From Flavobacteriaceae bacterium (GTDB lineage: Bacteria; Bacteroidota; Bacteroidia; Flavobacteriales; Flavobacteriaceae): a DNA stretch of 52,293 nucleotides. A program made the position numbers and the translations under genes. Below the pieces are notes generated by a model that was not told where the DNA came from, did no database searches, and saw only the letters and a program-made list of their open reading frames with translations. Within the stretch, counting starts at the first letter, position 1, and every line of letters starts with the position of its first letter. The stretch lies in assembly GCA_022565635.1 (NCBI GenBank), contig JAIUMH010000004.1, forward strand, positions 1 to 52,293, read 5' to 3'. Shown here in pieces: positions 43,024 through 51,907 of this stretch.

Positions 43024-43752
43024 ATGATAACACTTAATAAATTACTGATTTTTAGTTTACTATCCTTTAGCTTGCTATCCTGCAAAGACATGATGGTTGT
43101 ACAAGTGGATGGGGAAGGTCCCGTGGTACTCAACGAATTTGAAATCGATGAATTTAATGAGCTCAGCGTACATTCAGGATGGAAAGTTTTGCTCATCCCT
43201 GCTGATGAAAATAAACTGGTTTTAGAAGCCAATGAAAATTTAGTAGAACTCTTAGAGATTGAACAAAAAGGAAATCGATTAAAAATTGATTCGGAAAAAA
43301 TGATTAAAAAAGCCGATTCAAAATTGATTCAGCTGTATTTTAATCAAGAGTTGAAAGAAGTAAAAACCTCCAGTGGTGTTCATTTAATTGCTAAACAGGC
43401 TTATCATGCCAAAGAATTAAAACTTACCGCCACTAGTGGTTCAAAAATTGAATTGAGTTTTGAAGGTGACGAAGTCCATGCTGAAACTACTTCAGGAGCG
43501 TCTATTCACATTGAGGGAATAGCAGATTACTTAGAAGTGAAGTCAACCAGTGGTTCTGGATTTGAGGGAAAAGAATTGCAAGCTAAAAAAGCCAAAGCCA
43601 AAGTTAGTTCTGGCGCAAATATTAACCTTAACGTACAAGAAGAACTTGAAGCTAAAGCCACAAGCGGAGGAATTATCAAACATAATTCTGATGTTGAAAA
43701 CCTTTTGAAAGACACTAATTCAGGTGGAAATATTAAGGCGCACAGTGATTAA
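43024..43752 (+). CDS. DUF2807 lipoprotein (head GIN domain)
   Basis: A 242-residue lipoprotein with a signal ending SLLSC (Cys20). Residues about 35-240 form the DUF2807 / GIN beta-helix fold, recognisable from repeated short turns such as TSSGVHLIAK, TSGSKIEL, TTSGASIHI and STSGSGFEG. Each turn adds a TSG-type step, as in left- or right-handed beta-helices. The gene follows PspC in the same operon and ends just before a strong shared terminator. Its role in the envelope is not known. Confidence 0.9.
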   Translation: MITLNKLLIFSLLSFSLLSCKDMMVVQVDGEGPVVLNEFEIDEFNELSVHSGWKVLLIPADENKLVLEANENLVELLEIEQKGNRLKIDSEKMIKKADSKLIQLYFNQELKEVKTSSGVHLIAKQAYHAKELKLTATSGSKIELSFEGDEVHAETTSGASIHIEGIADYLEVKSTSGSGFEGKELQAKKAKAKVSSGANINLNVQEELEAKATSGGIIKHNSDVENLLKDTNSGGNIKAHSD

Positions 43753-43773
43753 TTATTACTTGAGTTTTCCTAT

Positions 43774-43811
43774 AAAAAAAGTCCAATAGGATTAGCTATT
43801 GGACTTTTTTT
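43774..43811. terminator. Bidirectional intrinsic terminator between DUF2807 and yidC
   Basis: A perfect stem (43774-43789 with 43796-43811, 16 bp counting A/T pairs; GTCCAATAG/CTATTGGAC core) with a 6-nt loop has A-runs on one side and T-runs on the other. It therefore ends both the rightward PspC operon and the leftward yidC transcript. Confidence 0.9.
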
Positions 43812-43827
43812 TGCTGATTATTTGAAA

Positions 43828-45747
43828 TTATTTCTTCTTATTTTGTTCTTTTTCTCTAAGCTTTTTTTGCTCTTCAGCTTGCTCCATAATTTCTTGCATC
43901 TTTCTTGCAAACTTGCCTTTCTTCTTTTTCGGTTTCTTCTTGTTGGCTTCTATCTTTTGTAAGATTTTATCTTCATTAATAATCACATTCTTAATCACCA
44001 ACATAATTCCAATGGTAATAAGGTTTGAAATGAAATAGTACAAAGAAAGTCCACTAGCATAGTTATTAAAGAAAATCAACATACCAAAAGGCATGATGTA
44101 CATGATCACTTTCATATTGGGCATACCTGGCTGTTGCATTTGTTGCATGTTTTGCCCAGTAGTCATTTGCATATAACCAAAAATAGCAATGGATGCTAAA
44201 ATTGGGAATAAACTAATGTGGTTTCCATAAGCCCAAGAAATTAATGGAATATAAGCATCCCATTCATAAATCACATCATAACTAGATAAGTCATCGGCCC
44301 ATAAAAAGCCCTTTTGGCGTAAATCAAATGCACTAGGGAAAAACCTAAACAAGGCGTAAAATATAGGAATCTGCAACAAAGCAGGAATACAACCACTCAA
44401 CGGACTTACTCCTGTTTTGCTATACAGCTTCATGGTTTCTTGTTGCTTTTTCATAGCATTGTCCTTGTGCTTCTCATTAATTTGAGCAATTTCAGGACGC
44501 AAAACTTTCATCTTAGCCTGTGATAAATAGGATTTGTAAGTCACAGGTGATAGCAAAATCCTCACCGTAATGGTCATTACTATAATGGCTAAACCATAAC
44601 TAGGGATAAATTTCAGCAAAAAGCCAAAAAACGGAATCAGCATGTATTTGTTAATCCATCCAAAAATACCCCATCCTAAAGGAACTACTTTATCTAAGCC
44701 TCGATCATAAGTACTTAAAATCTTAATATCGGTTGGACCATAATACAGATTCATTTGTTCAGCAAACTCACCTGACTTAAGTTGTAAGGCAATTTCTGAA
44801 GTATATCTTTTGGTAAAAACCGTATCAACTTGCTTGTCTTGTACTAAATTTTCTGAAGTAAATTTTCCATGCTTAAAGGGTGAGTCGGTGAGCAAAATAG
44901 CACTAAAAAAATGTTGTCTGTAGGCCACCCAATCAACTTTATCGCCAGTTTCTTCGGTTTGTTCACGTTGGTTGGTATAATCGTCTTTTCCTCCGTCGTA
45001 CTGAAAAATAATTTCAGAATGTTGGTTTTCATAAGAAATACTTTTGGCATGTCTTAAAGATTTGATTTGCCAAGTAAGCAAGGCCTCAGAGTCTCCAGAA
45101 AGAATAGAACTTAAACCTTGTGAACGCAATCCAAAATCCAACATATGTTCATTGGGCTTAATCACGTATCTGTACTCTAAATACTTATCGTCTTCAGCCT
45201 TTAAGCGCATGGTTAAAACTTGATGGTCTCCTTCTTGCTGAAGATCGGGAACAAAATAGAGGTCTTTAGTTTGTAAGGTTCTTCCGTCTCGTGTCTTTAA
45301 TTCAATATTGAATTTAGAATTTCCTTCTTTAGCAATATGTATAGGCTCGCCTAAGTAATTTTCATGTTGTTTAAGTTTGGCATCCACTATTTGACCACCG
45401 TAATGACTTACTTTTAATTTTAAAACTTCGTTTTCTATATACGTGTAGTCCTGGTCTTGTTGCTTAGCAAGCATTTCAGACAAAGCAAAGCTTCCTAACT
45501 TTTGTTGTGCCAGTAAATTGGCTATAGAATCGTTAGTAACTTCAATATTTTGCTGATTGTTTTGTGTGTCAACGCTTGAAGAGGATAAAGAATCTTCGTC
45601 TTTGGTTTCAACTTGTTCGGTTTGAGTAGCTTCTTTAACATTGGTTTCATCTACTTCGTCTTGGTTCATGTAAACCATCCAAAACAGGATTAGCCCAATT
45701 AGCAAAAATCCGATAATCGAATTTAAATCAAATTTTTTTTCTTCCAT
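43828..45747 (-). CDS. yidC: Membrane protein insertase YidC
   Basis: A 639-residue YidC/Oxa1 protein of the Bacteroidota type that inserts inner-membrane proteins with or without SecYEG. One N-terminal transmembrane segment (about 10-26) is followed by a large periplasmic beta-sandwich domain (about 60-355). The five-helix core then has LRPEIAQINEKHKDN and KTGVSPLSGCIPALLQIP, where the Oxa1 signature lies. The C-terminus is very basic (KKKPKKKKGKFARK), suited to binding ribosomes. It stands alone on the minus strand with a shared terminator at its end. Confidence 0.97.
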   Translation of the reverse strand: MEEKKFDLNSIIGFLLIGLILFWMVYMNQDEVDETNVKEATQTEQVETKDEDSLSSSSVDTQNNQQNIEVTNDSIANLLAQQKLGSFALSEMLAKQQDQDYTYIENEVLKLKVSHYGGQIVDAKLKQHENYLGEPIHIAKEGNSKFNIELKTRDGRTLQTKDLYFVPDLQQEGDHQVLTMRLKAEDDKYLEYRYVIKPNEHMLDFGLRSQGLSSILSGDSEALLTWQIKSLRHAKSISYENQHSEIIFQYDGGKDDYTNQREQTEETGDKVDWVAYRQHFFSAILLTDSPFKHGKFTSENLVQDKQVDTVFTKRYTSEIALQLKSGEFAEQMNLYYGPTDIKILSTYDRGLDKVVPLGWGIFGWINKYMLIPFFGFLLKFIPSYGLAIIVMTITVRILLSPVTYKSYLSQAKMKVLRPEIAQINEKHKDNAMKKQQETMKLYSKTGVSPLSGCIPALLQIPIFYALFRFFPSAFDLRQKGFLWADDLSSYDVIYEWDAYIPLISWAYGNHISLFPILASIAIFGYMQMTTGQNMQQMQQPGMPNMKVIMYIMPFGMLIFFNNYASGLSLYYFISNLITIGIMLVIKNVIINEDKILQKIEANKKKPKKKKGKFARKMQEIMEQAEEQKKLREKEQNKKK

Positions 45748-45890
45748 TTAAAATGTACTTTTCTAGCTATAAAAATAACTGCAAAAGTCAGCAATTTTAG
45801 TCAATTTTCTTTGTTTTTTCTTGCTTTTTTTAAAATCAGCTTCAATAAACTGTAAATACAAGTATATCAATTTCATACTAATACTCAATA

Positions 45891-46601
45891 TTATTTAGAT
45901 GAAGAAAATTTAGATTGGTAATATTGGTAAATTTCATGAGGTGATTTTCCGCTCCATTTTAACCAGTAAATTTTCCAAAAAATTAGTTGAAGACGCCACA
46001 TACCAACTTCTTCAAATCTTCTTGCAGAGGTAGTTAACCAATGTGGAATCACCTTAAATTGTTGACGTTGATAAAGCTGAGCAATTATTATTTGATCTTC
46101 ATAAATTAAATAGTCTTCAGAATAACCTCCAACTTCAGCAAATAATTCTTGGGTAATGAACTGACTTTGGTCTCCGCCTCTACAAGCTTGATTATTGAAA
46201 ATAGTAAGCCAACTAATCAAAATTAGCCAAGGATGACGACTTCTAAATTTCATTCTAAAACACCCTGCCCAATGGCCTTTGTTAACCTCATTCATAATCA
46301 ATTGATCAAAATTTTTAGGTGGATAAGAATCTATATGAAGAAAATATAATACTTCAAATTGCGCATGCTTTGCGCCAAAATTCATTTGTATGGGTCTTCC
46401 TTTTTTAGAATGAATTAATTGTATGCCTTTTATTTTTTTGGCTACATCAACCGTTTGGTCAGTACTTCCACCATCCACTAATAAAATTTCTCCTACATGA
46501 TTGGTTTTAGAAATTTGATTGCGAATTTTCTGAAGACTTTCGCTCAAGATTTTAGCTTCATTATAAATGGGTATGATGATACTGATTTTACTTCTTTTCA
46601 T
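45891..46601 (-). CDS. Family 2 glycosyltransferase of the TIGR04283 type
   Basis: A 236-residue GT2-fold enzyme without membrane helices in its N-terminal part. It shows IIIPIYNEAKIL, then ILLVDGGSTDQTVDVA as the nucleotide-sugar site, SKKGRPIQMNFGA, and ACRGGDQSQFITQELF near the acceptor site. The pattern GRP-QMN-GA and GGDQ.. marks the TIGR04283 group, members of which occur with arsenosugar genes (recalled). It overlaps the start of the upstream DUF547 gene's end by 14 nt. The sugar and acceptor are not known. Confidence 0.9.
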   Translation of the reverse strand: MKRSKISIIIPIYNEAKILSESLQKIRNQISKTNHVGEILLVDGGSTDQTVDVAKKIKGIQLIHSKKGRPIQMNFGAKHAQFEVLYFLHIDSYPPKNFDQLIMNEVNKGHWAGCFRMKFRSRHPWLILISWLTIFNNQACRGGDQSQFITQELFAEVGGYSEDYLIYEDQIIIAQLYQRQQFKVIPHWLTTSARRFEEVGMWRLQLIFWKIYWLKWSGKSPHEIYQYYQSKFSSSK

Positions 46602-47304
46602 TTAAACTCCAATTATAATCTTTGTAACTTATTTTTGTATTGGAATTCATTTTCTCCTCAGCAAACTTATTGATGAATTCAATTAAACTCCCAGCGTCAT
46701 CTTCAAAATCTGATGAATACCACTTAAATATTTTTGATAGTTCAGCCTGGTCTTTACGTATAGAATTTAATTTTGTGTCATTGACAAATGCGGAAGTTAG
46801 TTGTTCTAGTTTTTCTTCAATATTAGAAGCCGTAAATGCTTGATGATGAAGTTTAGGACAAGAATAAGAAGCACAATTGATGGCAAAATGCACTCTAGCA
46901 TCACCCATTTTTAATAGCATGTCTTTTTCTATCTCATCTAAAGAATGAATTTCATTACCTAGTTTAATGAACTTCTTTTTAAAAGGACTTGACCAAATGC
47001 CTCCAATGTCTTTAATGCTTTCAAGCGGATAATTTTCTATAATTAATTGCACTGTAAAAGCATTGTAAACATTAATTAAATAGGCTTTTTTCTCAGCTTC
47101 AGACCAATTGTTTTGTGGTGGATTTTTGCTTAATGAAGAAAGGTAAGCTTTAAGTTTTTCCTGTTGTTTTACAAATGCCGGATAGTCAACTTCTCCTGAA
47201 ATGCTAACGTGGGTTGTTAATAATTCTTCCCAAATTTGATGGTTTTGTGATTGCATTTTCAACATTGAAAACAACAAAATTATAATGAAGCATATAGTTT
47301 TCAC
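46588..47304 (-). CDS. DUF547 domain-containing exported protein (GTG start)
   Basis: A 238-residue exported protein. It starts with GTG at 47304, as no upstream ATG gives a better N-terminus; the signal peptide (about 1-20, ending MQSQ) follows. The body holds the DUF547 core with KKAYLINVYNAFTVQLI, YSCPKLHHQAF, and HFAINCASYSCP (a Cys-rich site resembling a catalytic Cys/His pair of a papain-like fold). It precedes and overlaps the TIGR04283-type glycosyltransferase, a pairing seen in other genomes. Function unknown. Confidence 0.86.
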   Translation of the reverse strand: MKTICFIIILLFSMLKMQSQNHQIWEELLTTHVSISGEVDYPAFVKQQEKLKAYLSSLSKNPPQNNWSEAEKKAYLINVYNAFTVQLIIENYPLESIKDIGGIWSSPFKKKFIKLGNEIHSLDEIEKDMLLKMGDARVHFAINCASYSCPKLHHQAFTASNIEEKLEQLTSAFVNDTKLNSIRKDQAELSKIFKWYSSDFEDDAGSLIEFINKFAEEKMNSNTKISYKDYNWSLNEKK

Positions 47305-47315
47305 TTTTTTTATTT

Positions 47316-47323
47316 CAAATTTA
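47316..47323 (-). promoter_or_regulatory. -7 box of the DUF547-glycosyltransferase pair
   Basis: On the minus strand it reads TAAATTTG, an exact TAnnTTTG, 11 nt before the GTG start at 47304. Confidence 0.5.
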
Positions 47324-47430
47324 TTAAATACCTACCTTTTGCTAGGGTGATTTGTAGATTTTTTAAAATTCATTTTCACTAGATTTTGCTACTAACAACA
47401 AACCTGGTGAAAAAACTAAGCTTATATCAG

Positions 47431-47512
47431 TTCAGTTTAAAATAAGACTGAAATATACTGAATTATTTTTAGATTAGATTAGATAAAAAATCAAGTATAG
47501 CCTTAGCTAAGG
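47431..47512. repeat. Short inverted repeats and 12-bp palindrome
   Basis: TTCAGT (47431-47436) and ACTGAA (47447-47452) are inverted with a 10-nt gap, and ACTGAA recurs at 47457-47462. CCTTAGCTAAGG at 47501-47512 is a perfect 12-bp palindrome. They lie between divergent genes and could be regulator sites, but no regulator is adjacent. Confidence 0.35.
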
Positions 47513-47722
47513 TGTATTTTTTAGCGACATATAATTAAAAAGCAAGGATTGATTAGTTTTATTTAAGAGCTTAAATGGTATTTATATTTCACTACAAATT
47601 TATTGGTATAAACGAAAGATGAGCGGTAATTGTCTAAAAATATTTATCCATTATGGTTAAAACCAAAAGTTAAGCCTAATTTTGCATTTAAAATTAACCC
47701 AACTAATAATCGCCCAAGAGCA

Positions 47723-49522
47723 ATGCAGGTAGATTTTAAAAAATGGTTAGCCTTTTTTAGCAAGGCCCAAAGTCTTAAAGACAAGTACCTAACACAGCAA
47801 CAATTTGTAATTGTGTTGAGTGTGGTTATTGGCTTTATGGCAGGTTTAGTGGCGTTGCTATTAAAGAATTTAAGTTACTTTATTCAGTGGTTAATCAATG
47901 GTTCTTATGTTGGTTTTTACCACAATCGTTATTATTTTATTTTTCCTTTAATAGGTTTGTTTTTGGTCTATCTCATTATTAAATATGCATTTAAAAAAGA
48001 GGTAGAACAAGGAATAGTAGGAACATTACAGACTATTTCAAAGAAAAAAAGCTTAGTAGATCGGTTTCATCAGTACGCTTCCTTAATCACAGCACCGCTT
48101 ACTGTTGGTTTTGGTGGTTCGGTTGGTTTAGAGGCTCCTACGGTTATTACAGGAGCATCTTATGCTTCATTTTTATCTAGAACATTTCGGCTTAACCAAG
48201 CAACGCGAACATTGTTGGTAGGTTGTGCGGCTGCAGGAGCTATGGCTAGTATTTTTAAAGCTCCTATTGCTGGAATTATATTTGCTATAGAAATCTTTAG
48301 CTTAGACCTCACTTTAGCTTCAATGATTCCTTTGCTTACAGCATCGGTTTCTGCAATCTTAACTTCTTATTTTTTTTTAGGAAACGAAACCATACTTCAA
48401 AGTGTTATTACAGAAGATTTTGACCCAAAAGACACTCCTTTTTATGTGCTATTAGGTTTATTTGCCGCATTTATTTCTATATATTTTACCAAATTATATT
48501 TCTTTGCTGTTCGTCATTTTAAAAAGATAAATCATAAAATTCTTCGTGTTTTAGTTGGTGGAGTAAGCATAAGTATATTGGTTTTGCTAATGCCTGCACT
48601 TTACGGTGAAGGTTATGAGGTGATTAACCAGTTAATGAAAAATGATTTTTCGCAAGCCATTTCTGGTCCTATTTATGATTGGGTAAAAGATAGCGCTTGG
48701 TTGGTTATAGCGGCATTATTAGCTCTGCTTATTTTAAAAACATTAGCAACTTCATTAACCGTTGCTGCGGGGGGAGTAGGGGGTATTTTTGCTCCAGTTT
48801 TATTTATGGGAAGCTTAATGGGGCATAGCTTTGGCCTTTTTTTAAGTCAGTTAGGTGTTGTGGATAAAGAAACTTCGGTCACTAATTTTACCTTGGTAGG
48901 AATGGCAGGATTAATGGCAGGCGTAATGCATGCTCCTTTAACCGCTATTTTTTTAATTGCTGAAATAACCAGTGGATACGTGCTTTTTATACCCTTAATG
49001 ATTACAGCCGGTATTTCCTTTTTTGTCACTTCACAGTACCAGAAACATTCTGTTTATACCTTAGAGTTAGCTGAAAATGACGAATTGGTGACGCACAATA
49101 AAGACCAAACAGTACTTACTTTAATGGATATTAATAACGTAGTTGAACGAAGTTTTACATCGGTTAACATACATGGTAAATTAAGAGATGTGGTGGAAAA
49201 AGGAGTGACTAAATCTTCAAGAAATATTTTTCCTGTAGTAGACAACCAAAATAAATTTTTAGGAATCATTTTATTGGATGATATTAGAGGCATTATGTTT
49301 GACCAAAATATGTACGATCAAGTTTTTGTGAGCGATTTAATGCATCAAGCCCCAGAAATTATCGATATTGAAAAAACCAAAATGAAAGATATTATGCTTA
49401 AATTTCAACAAAGTGATGCTTGGAATTTACCGGTTGTGAAAAACGGAATTTACGAAGGATTTATTTCAAAATCTAAACTACTTACTGCCTATCGTCAAAA
49501 ATTAATTGAAGTAACTGTGTAA
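47723..49522 (+). CDS. ClC-type chloride channel or transporter with CBS domains
   Basis: A 599-residue protein. About the first 430 residues are the ClC fold: GFGGSVGLEAP holds the gating Glu in the usual GxExP site, and AGGVGGIFAPVLFMGS is the second ion-pathway motif. The C-terminal 150 residues form a CBS pair (FPVVDNQNKFLGIILLDDI and LPVVKNGIYEGFISKSKLL) that probably binds adenylates. The ATG at 47723 is chosen; a TTG at 47630 would add 31 residues. It is coupled to the next gene by a TAATG overlap. Confidence 0.93.
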   Translation: MQVDFKKWLAFFSKAQSLKDKYLTQQQFVIVLSVVIGFMAGLVALLLKNLSYFIQWLINGSYVGFYHNRYYFIFPLIGLFLVYLIIKYAFKKEVEQGIVGTLQTISKKKSLVDRFHQYASLITAPLTVGFGGSVGLEAPTVITGASYASFLSRTFRLNQATRTLLVGCAAAGAMASIFKAPIAGIIFAIEIFSLDLTLASMIPLLTASVSAILTSYFFLGNETILQSVITEDFDPKDTPFYVLLGLFAAFISIYFTKLYFFAVRHFKKINHKILRVLVGGVSISILVLLMPALYGEGYEVINQLMKNDFSQAISGPIYDWVKDSAWLVIAALLALLILKTLATSLTVAAGGVGGIFAPVLFMGSLMGHSFGLFLSQLGVVDKETSVTNFTLVGMAGLMAGVMHAPLTAIFLIAEITSGYVLFIPLMITAGISFFVTSQYQKHSVYTLELAENDELVTHNKDQTVLTLMDINNVVERSFTSVNIHGKLRDVVEKGVTKSSRNIFPVVDNQNKFLGIILLDDIRGIMFDQNMYDQVFVSDLMHQAPEIIDIEKTKMKDIMLKFQQSDAWNLPVVKNGIYEGFISKSKLLTAYRQKLIEVTV

Positions 49523-50511
49523 TGAATTTAAAAGACGTACTCTCTAGTCCTAAGATTGAAAACGAGCATTTAGGTAAACTCAACGATGATTGGATTCCTG
49601 AGCTTCAAAAATTAAAGTATTTTAAGATTTTTGTTCCTAAAGAGCTGGGTGGCTTGGCTTTTAATTTAACTCAAGCTACTCCCTATTTGTTAGCTACAGC
49701 CCGTTTTCATGGAAGCTTAGGCTGGACACATAACTTGGTTGCTGGTGCTAATTCTTTTTGCACTTATTTTGAAGAAGAACAAGCTATGCAGATTTTTAAA
49801 AATGATAATGTGATGTGTAGTGGAAGTGGTACGCCAAGCGGAAGCATAAAACTTGTTGGTGATCAAATGAAGGTGAGTGGACAATGGAGTAAGTGTACAG
49901 GTGCTAAGTGGGCAACTCATTTTACCGCTGTTGCACAACAAACCCATCAGCAAAACCTTACTTTTATTTGCCCAGCTCATTTAGTAAGCCTAAAAAAAGA
50001 TTGGTACGGCTTCGGTTTAAAAGCAACAAGTACAGATCAAATACAAATGGATGAAGTAAACTTGCCTCAATCCTTTCGATTTGAAATTGGTAGCCAAAAA
50101 AGTTTCTTTCATTACTCTTTAGCTCAAACAAATTTTATAATTTTTGCTAGAATCTGCATGTCTATAACATTTGAAGGATTAGTACTTAGGCTCTTAGATT
50201 TAATTGAGCTAAATTTGAATATTACCAAATCATCAACTAATGTTTATCTAGCTCAACTAAAAAAATCACTTTTTAAGCTCAACAAAAAACGTCAATTCTA
50301 TACCCATCAAATAGACCGCAACTATTCAATTTCAGAACAAGTCCTGCAAGAGGGTTGTATGGTAAAGTACTTCAACAAAAAACATTCAAAAATTAGCTTA
50401 CAAGTAGAGCGGTTAATTCAGGATTTAGGAATGATAGCTATTGATGAACGTAACTTCATTCACTGGGCGTATAGAGATATTAAAGTAGCAGAACAGCATT
50501 ATTTTGTGTAA
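49522..50511 (+). CDS. Acyl-CoA dehydrogenase-like protein
   Basis: A 329-residue protein of the acyl-CoA dehydrogenase fold, shorter than the usual 380. It shows the N-terminal helical domain (KIFVPKELGGLAF), the substrate loop HGSLGWTHNLVAG, and the middle beta domain (CSGSGTPSGS, then GQWSKCTGAKWATHF). The C-terminal helices are short, and the classical catalytic Glu region is not obvious, so it may act as a hydroxylase- or sulfur-oxidising relative, or be inactive. It overlaps the ClC stop by one base, so the two are coupled. Confidence 0.8.
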   Translation: MNLKDVLSSPKIENEHLGKLNDDWIPELQKLKYFKIFVPKELGGLAFNLTQATPYLLATARFHGSLGWTHNLVAGANSFCTYFEEEQAMQIFKNDNVMCSGSGTPSGSIKLVGDQMKVSGQWSKCTGAKWATHFTAVAQQTHQQNLTFICPAHLVSLKKDWYGFGLKATSTDQIQMDEVNLPQSFRFEIGSQKSFFHYSLAQTNFIIFARICMSITFEGLVLRLLDLIELNLNITKSSTNVYLAQLKKSLFKLNKKRQFYTHQIDRNYSISEQVLQEGCMVKYFNKKHSKISLQVERLIQDLGMIAIDERNFIHWAYRDIKVAEQHYFV

Positions 50512-50592
50512 ATATTTGTAGTATTATTATTACATTGATAAATATTTTGTGTATTTTGTATGTTTTTTGTTTCTTGTTTTGCTATAATTTAA

Positions 50593-50600
50593 TACTTTTG
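50593..50600 (+). promoter_or_regulatory. -7 box upstream of the alpha-CTD/sigma-like gene
   Basis: TACTTTTG is an exact TAnnTTTG, 17 nt before the ATG at 50618. A TTG at 50574-50576 lies 16 nt upstream as a possible -33. The upstream 60 nt are rich in TTTTG repeats. Confidence 0.55.
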
Positions 50601-50617
50601 ATTAAATAAATGTTAAT

Positions 50618-51907
50618 ATGAAATCACTTTATCTTATGAGTGAATTAGAGGAGCTTTACAATAAAAAAATTATTAGTACAAGAACACATAATATTTGTTT
50701 GGTCAATAAATTAGATAGTTTAGAAAAATTACATCGTTTTTACAAAAAAAAAGGAAGCTTTATAAGTTTAAAGAATTGTGGGCATAGATCTAATTTAGAG
50801 CTTATAGATGTTTGCACAAAGTTTGTAGGTAAAAACCAATTAGATGAAGTTGAGGGTTTTTGTGAAGTTGATTTGACTAAGATTATAGTCGAAATGTCCT
50901 ATAAAGAGAAACAACTTTTGCAAGTTAAAATTAAAACTTTAATTAATCAATTAGACAACCGAACCAAAAATGCACTTTCTCTATACTTAAAACATGACTT
51001 CAGTATTGAAAATTTAATTGAATCTGAGGTTTTAGTACCTTATTTTTCTATTGATAGAATTAGAGGTTTAGGCTATAAAAGTGGAAAATTAGCCCAAGAT
51101 GTATTAGTAAAGATTAGGCTCTTGATCATTGAAGTTGATTCTTCACAAAACCCGTTTACTCAAGAAGAAACCAAAAGTATATATTTAAAATATTTACCTT
51201 CAGAGGAGTTAGCCCTTTTGCAATTTTCATATGATTATTACTTTGAAAACTGTGAACGATTACTTCAAAGCAAAACCCTGTTTAATCAAGAGGAACGTGT
51301 TGTGATTAAATACGGCTTGTTACTTTATGAAAATCAAACGTATTTAAGTGCAAAAGAAATCGCACTTAAAACGGGTATGAACAGTCGCGAAGTTGCTTTA
51401 ATTAAACAGAAAGTGATTAATAAAATCAAGAAAAAATTTCTTTTTTTAAAAGAATTTAGGAGTGACTTTGAAACAAAAAACCGAATTGAAACAGAACAGG
51501 ACATATTAGTGTATCCAGACTATATCTTTGAAAAGGTTAGAGATTTACACGGTGTAAACTTTTCTAATCAGTTTATTAGTTTTTTGATTGGTTTGATATT
51601 TTGTGAAACGCATAAAAATGTTGGTTACTATAAATCTTGTTTAAGTAAACTTGTAAAAAAGCGAATTAAATTCAATTCTAAATATCATTTTAAAACCTAT
51701 CATCAAGTAGATTTAAAACTGGGTAAAAAGTGTAATTTCAGTGCTTTGATATCTCATATATTTGATCATCAAATCCAGGTTGACAATTTAACCGAAAACC
51801 AAAAGATAGAATTAGTGAGTAGATTTACTACCACACAATTCCCTAAAACTAAATTGCGTTTATTAAATTGTGCTCAACAAATATTAGAAAGAGAAAATTT
51901 ATGTTGA
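50618..51907 (+). CDS. Protein with RNA polymerase alpha-CTD-like and sigma region 4-like segments
   Basis: A 429-residue soluble protein. Residues about 7-66 resemble the C-terminal domain of RNA polymerase alpha: ISTRTHNICLVNKLDSLEKL, then LKNCGHRSNLELIDV (compare VRSxNCL... and LRNLGxKSLxEI). A second, weaker copy lies near 105-165 (DNRTKNALSLYL... RIRGLGYKSGKLAQDVL). Residues about 219-274 look like sigma-70 region 4: LFNQEERVVIKYGLL and LSAKEIALKTGMNSREVALI. The remainder is unassigned. It overlaps the start of the methyltransferase gene by 7 nt. It is not a full sigma factor, since region 2 is absent. I infer a DNA-binding regulator. Confidence 0.65.
   Translation: MKSLYLMSELEELYNKKIISTRTHNICLVNKLDSLEKLHRFYKKKGSFISLKNCGHRSNLELIDVCTKFVGKNQLDEVEGFCEVDLTKIIVEMSYKEKQLLQVKIKTLINQLDNRTKNALSLYLKHDFSIENLIESEVLVPYFSIDRIRGLGYKSGKLAQDVLVKIRLLIIEVDSSQNPFTQEETKSIYLKYLPSEELALLQFSYDYYFENCERLLQSKTLFNQEERVVIKYGLLLYENQTYLSAKEIALKTGMNSREVALIKQKVINKIKKKFLFLKEFRSDFETKNRIETEQDILVYPDYIFEKVRDLHGVNFSNQFISFLIGLIFCETHKNVGYYKSCLSKLVKKRIKFNSKYHFKTYHQVDLKLGKKCNFSALISHIFDHQIQVDNLTENQKIELVSRFTTTQFPKTKLRLLNCAQQILERENLC

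Larger units (their letters stand above)
47305..47722. other. Divergent spacer between DUF547 and the ClC channel gene
   Basis: About 418 nt up to the chosen ClC start. It contains a minus-strand promoter box (47316-47323), a group of TTCAGT/ACTGAA repeats (47431-47462) and a 12-bp palindrome (47501-47512). An in-frame TTG at 47630 could extend the ClC protein into it. No other gene is seen. Confidence 0.6.

Noticed and set aside
47473-47485. Tandem GATTA repeat
   Set aside because: Only about two and a half copies of a simple pentamer in AT-rich DNA; expected by chance.
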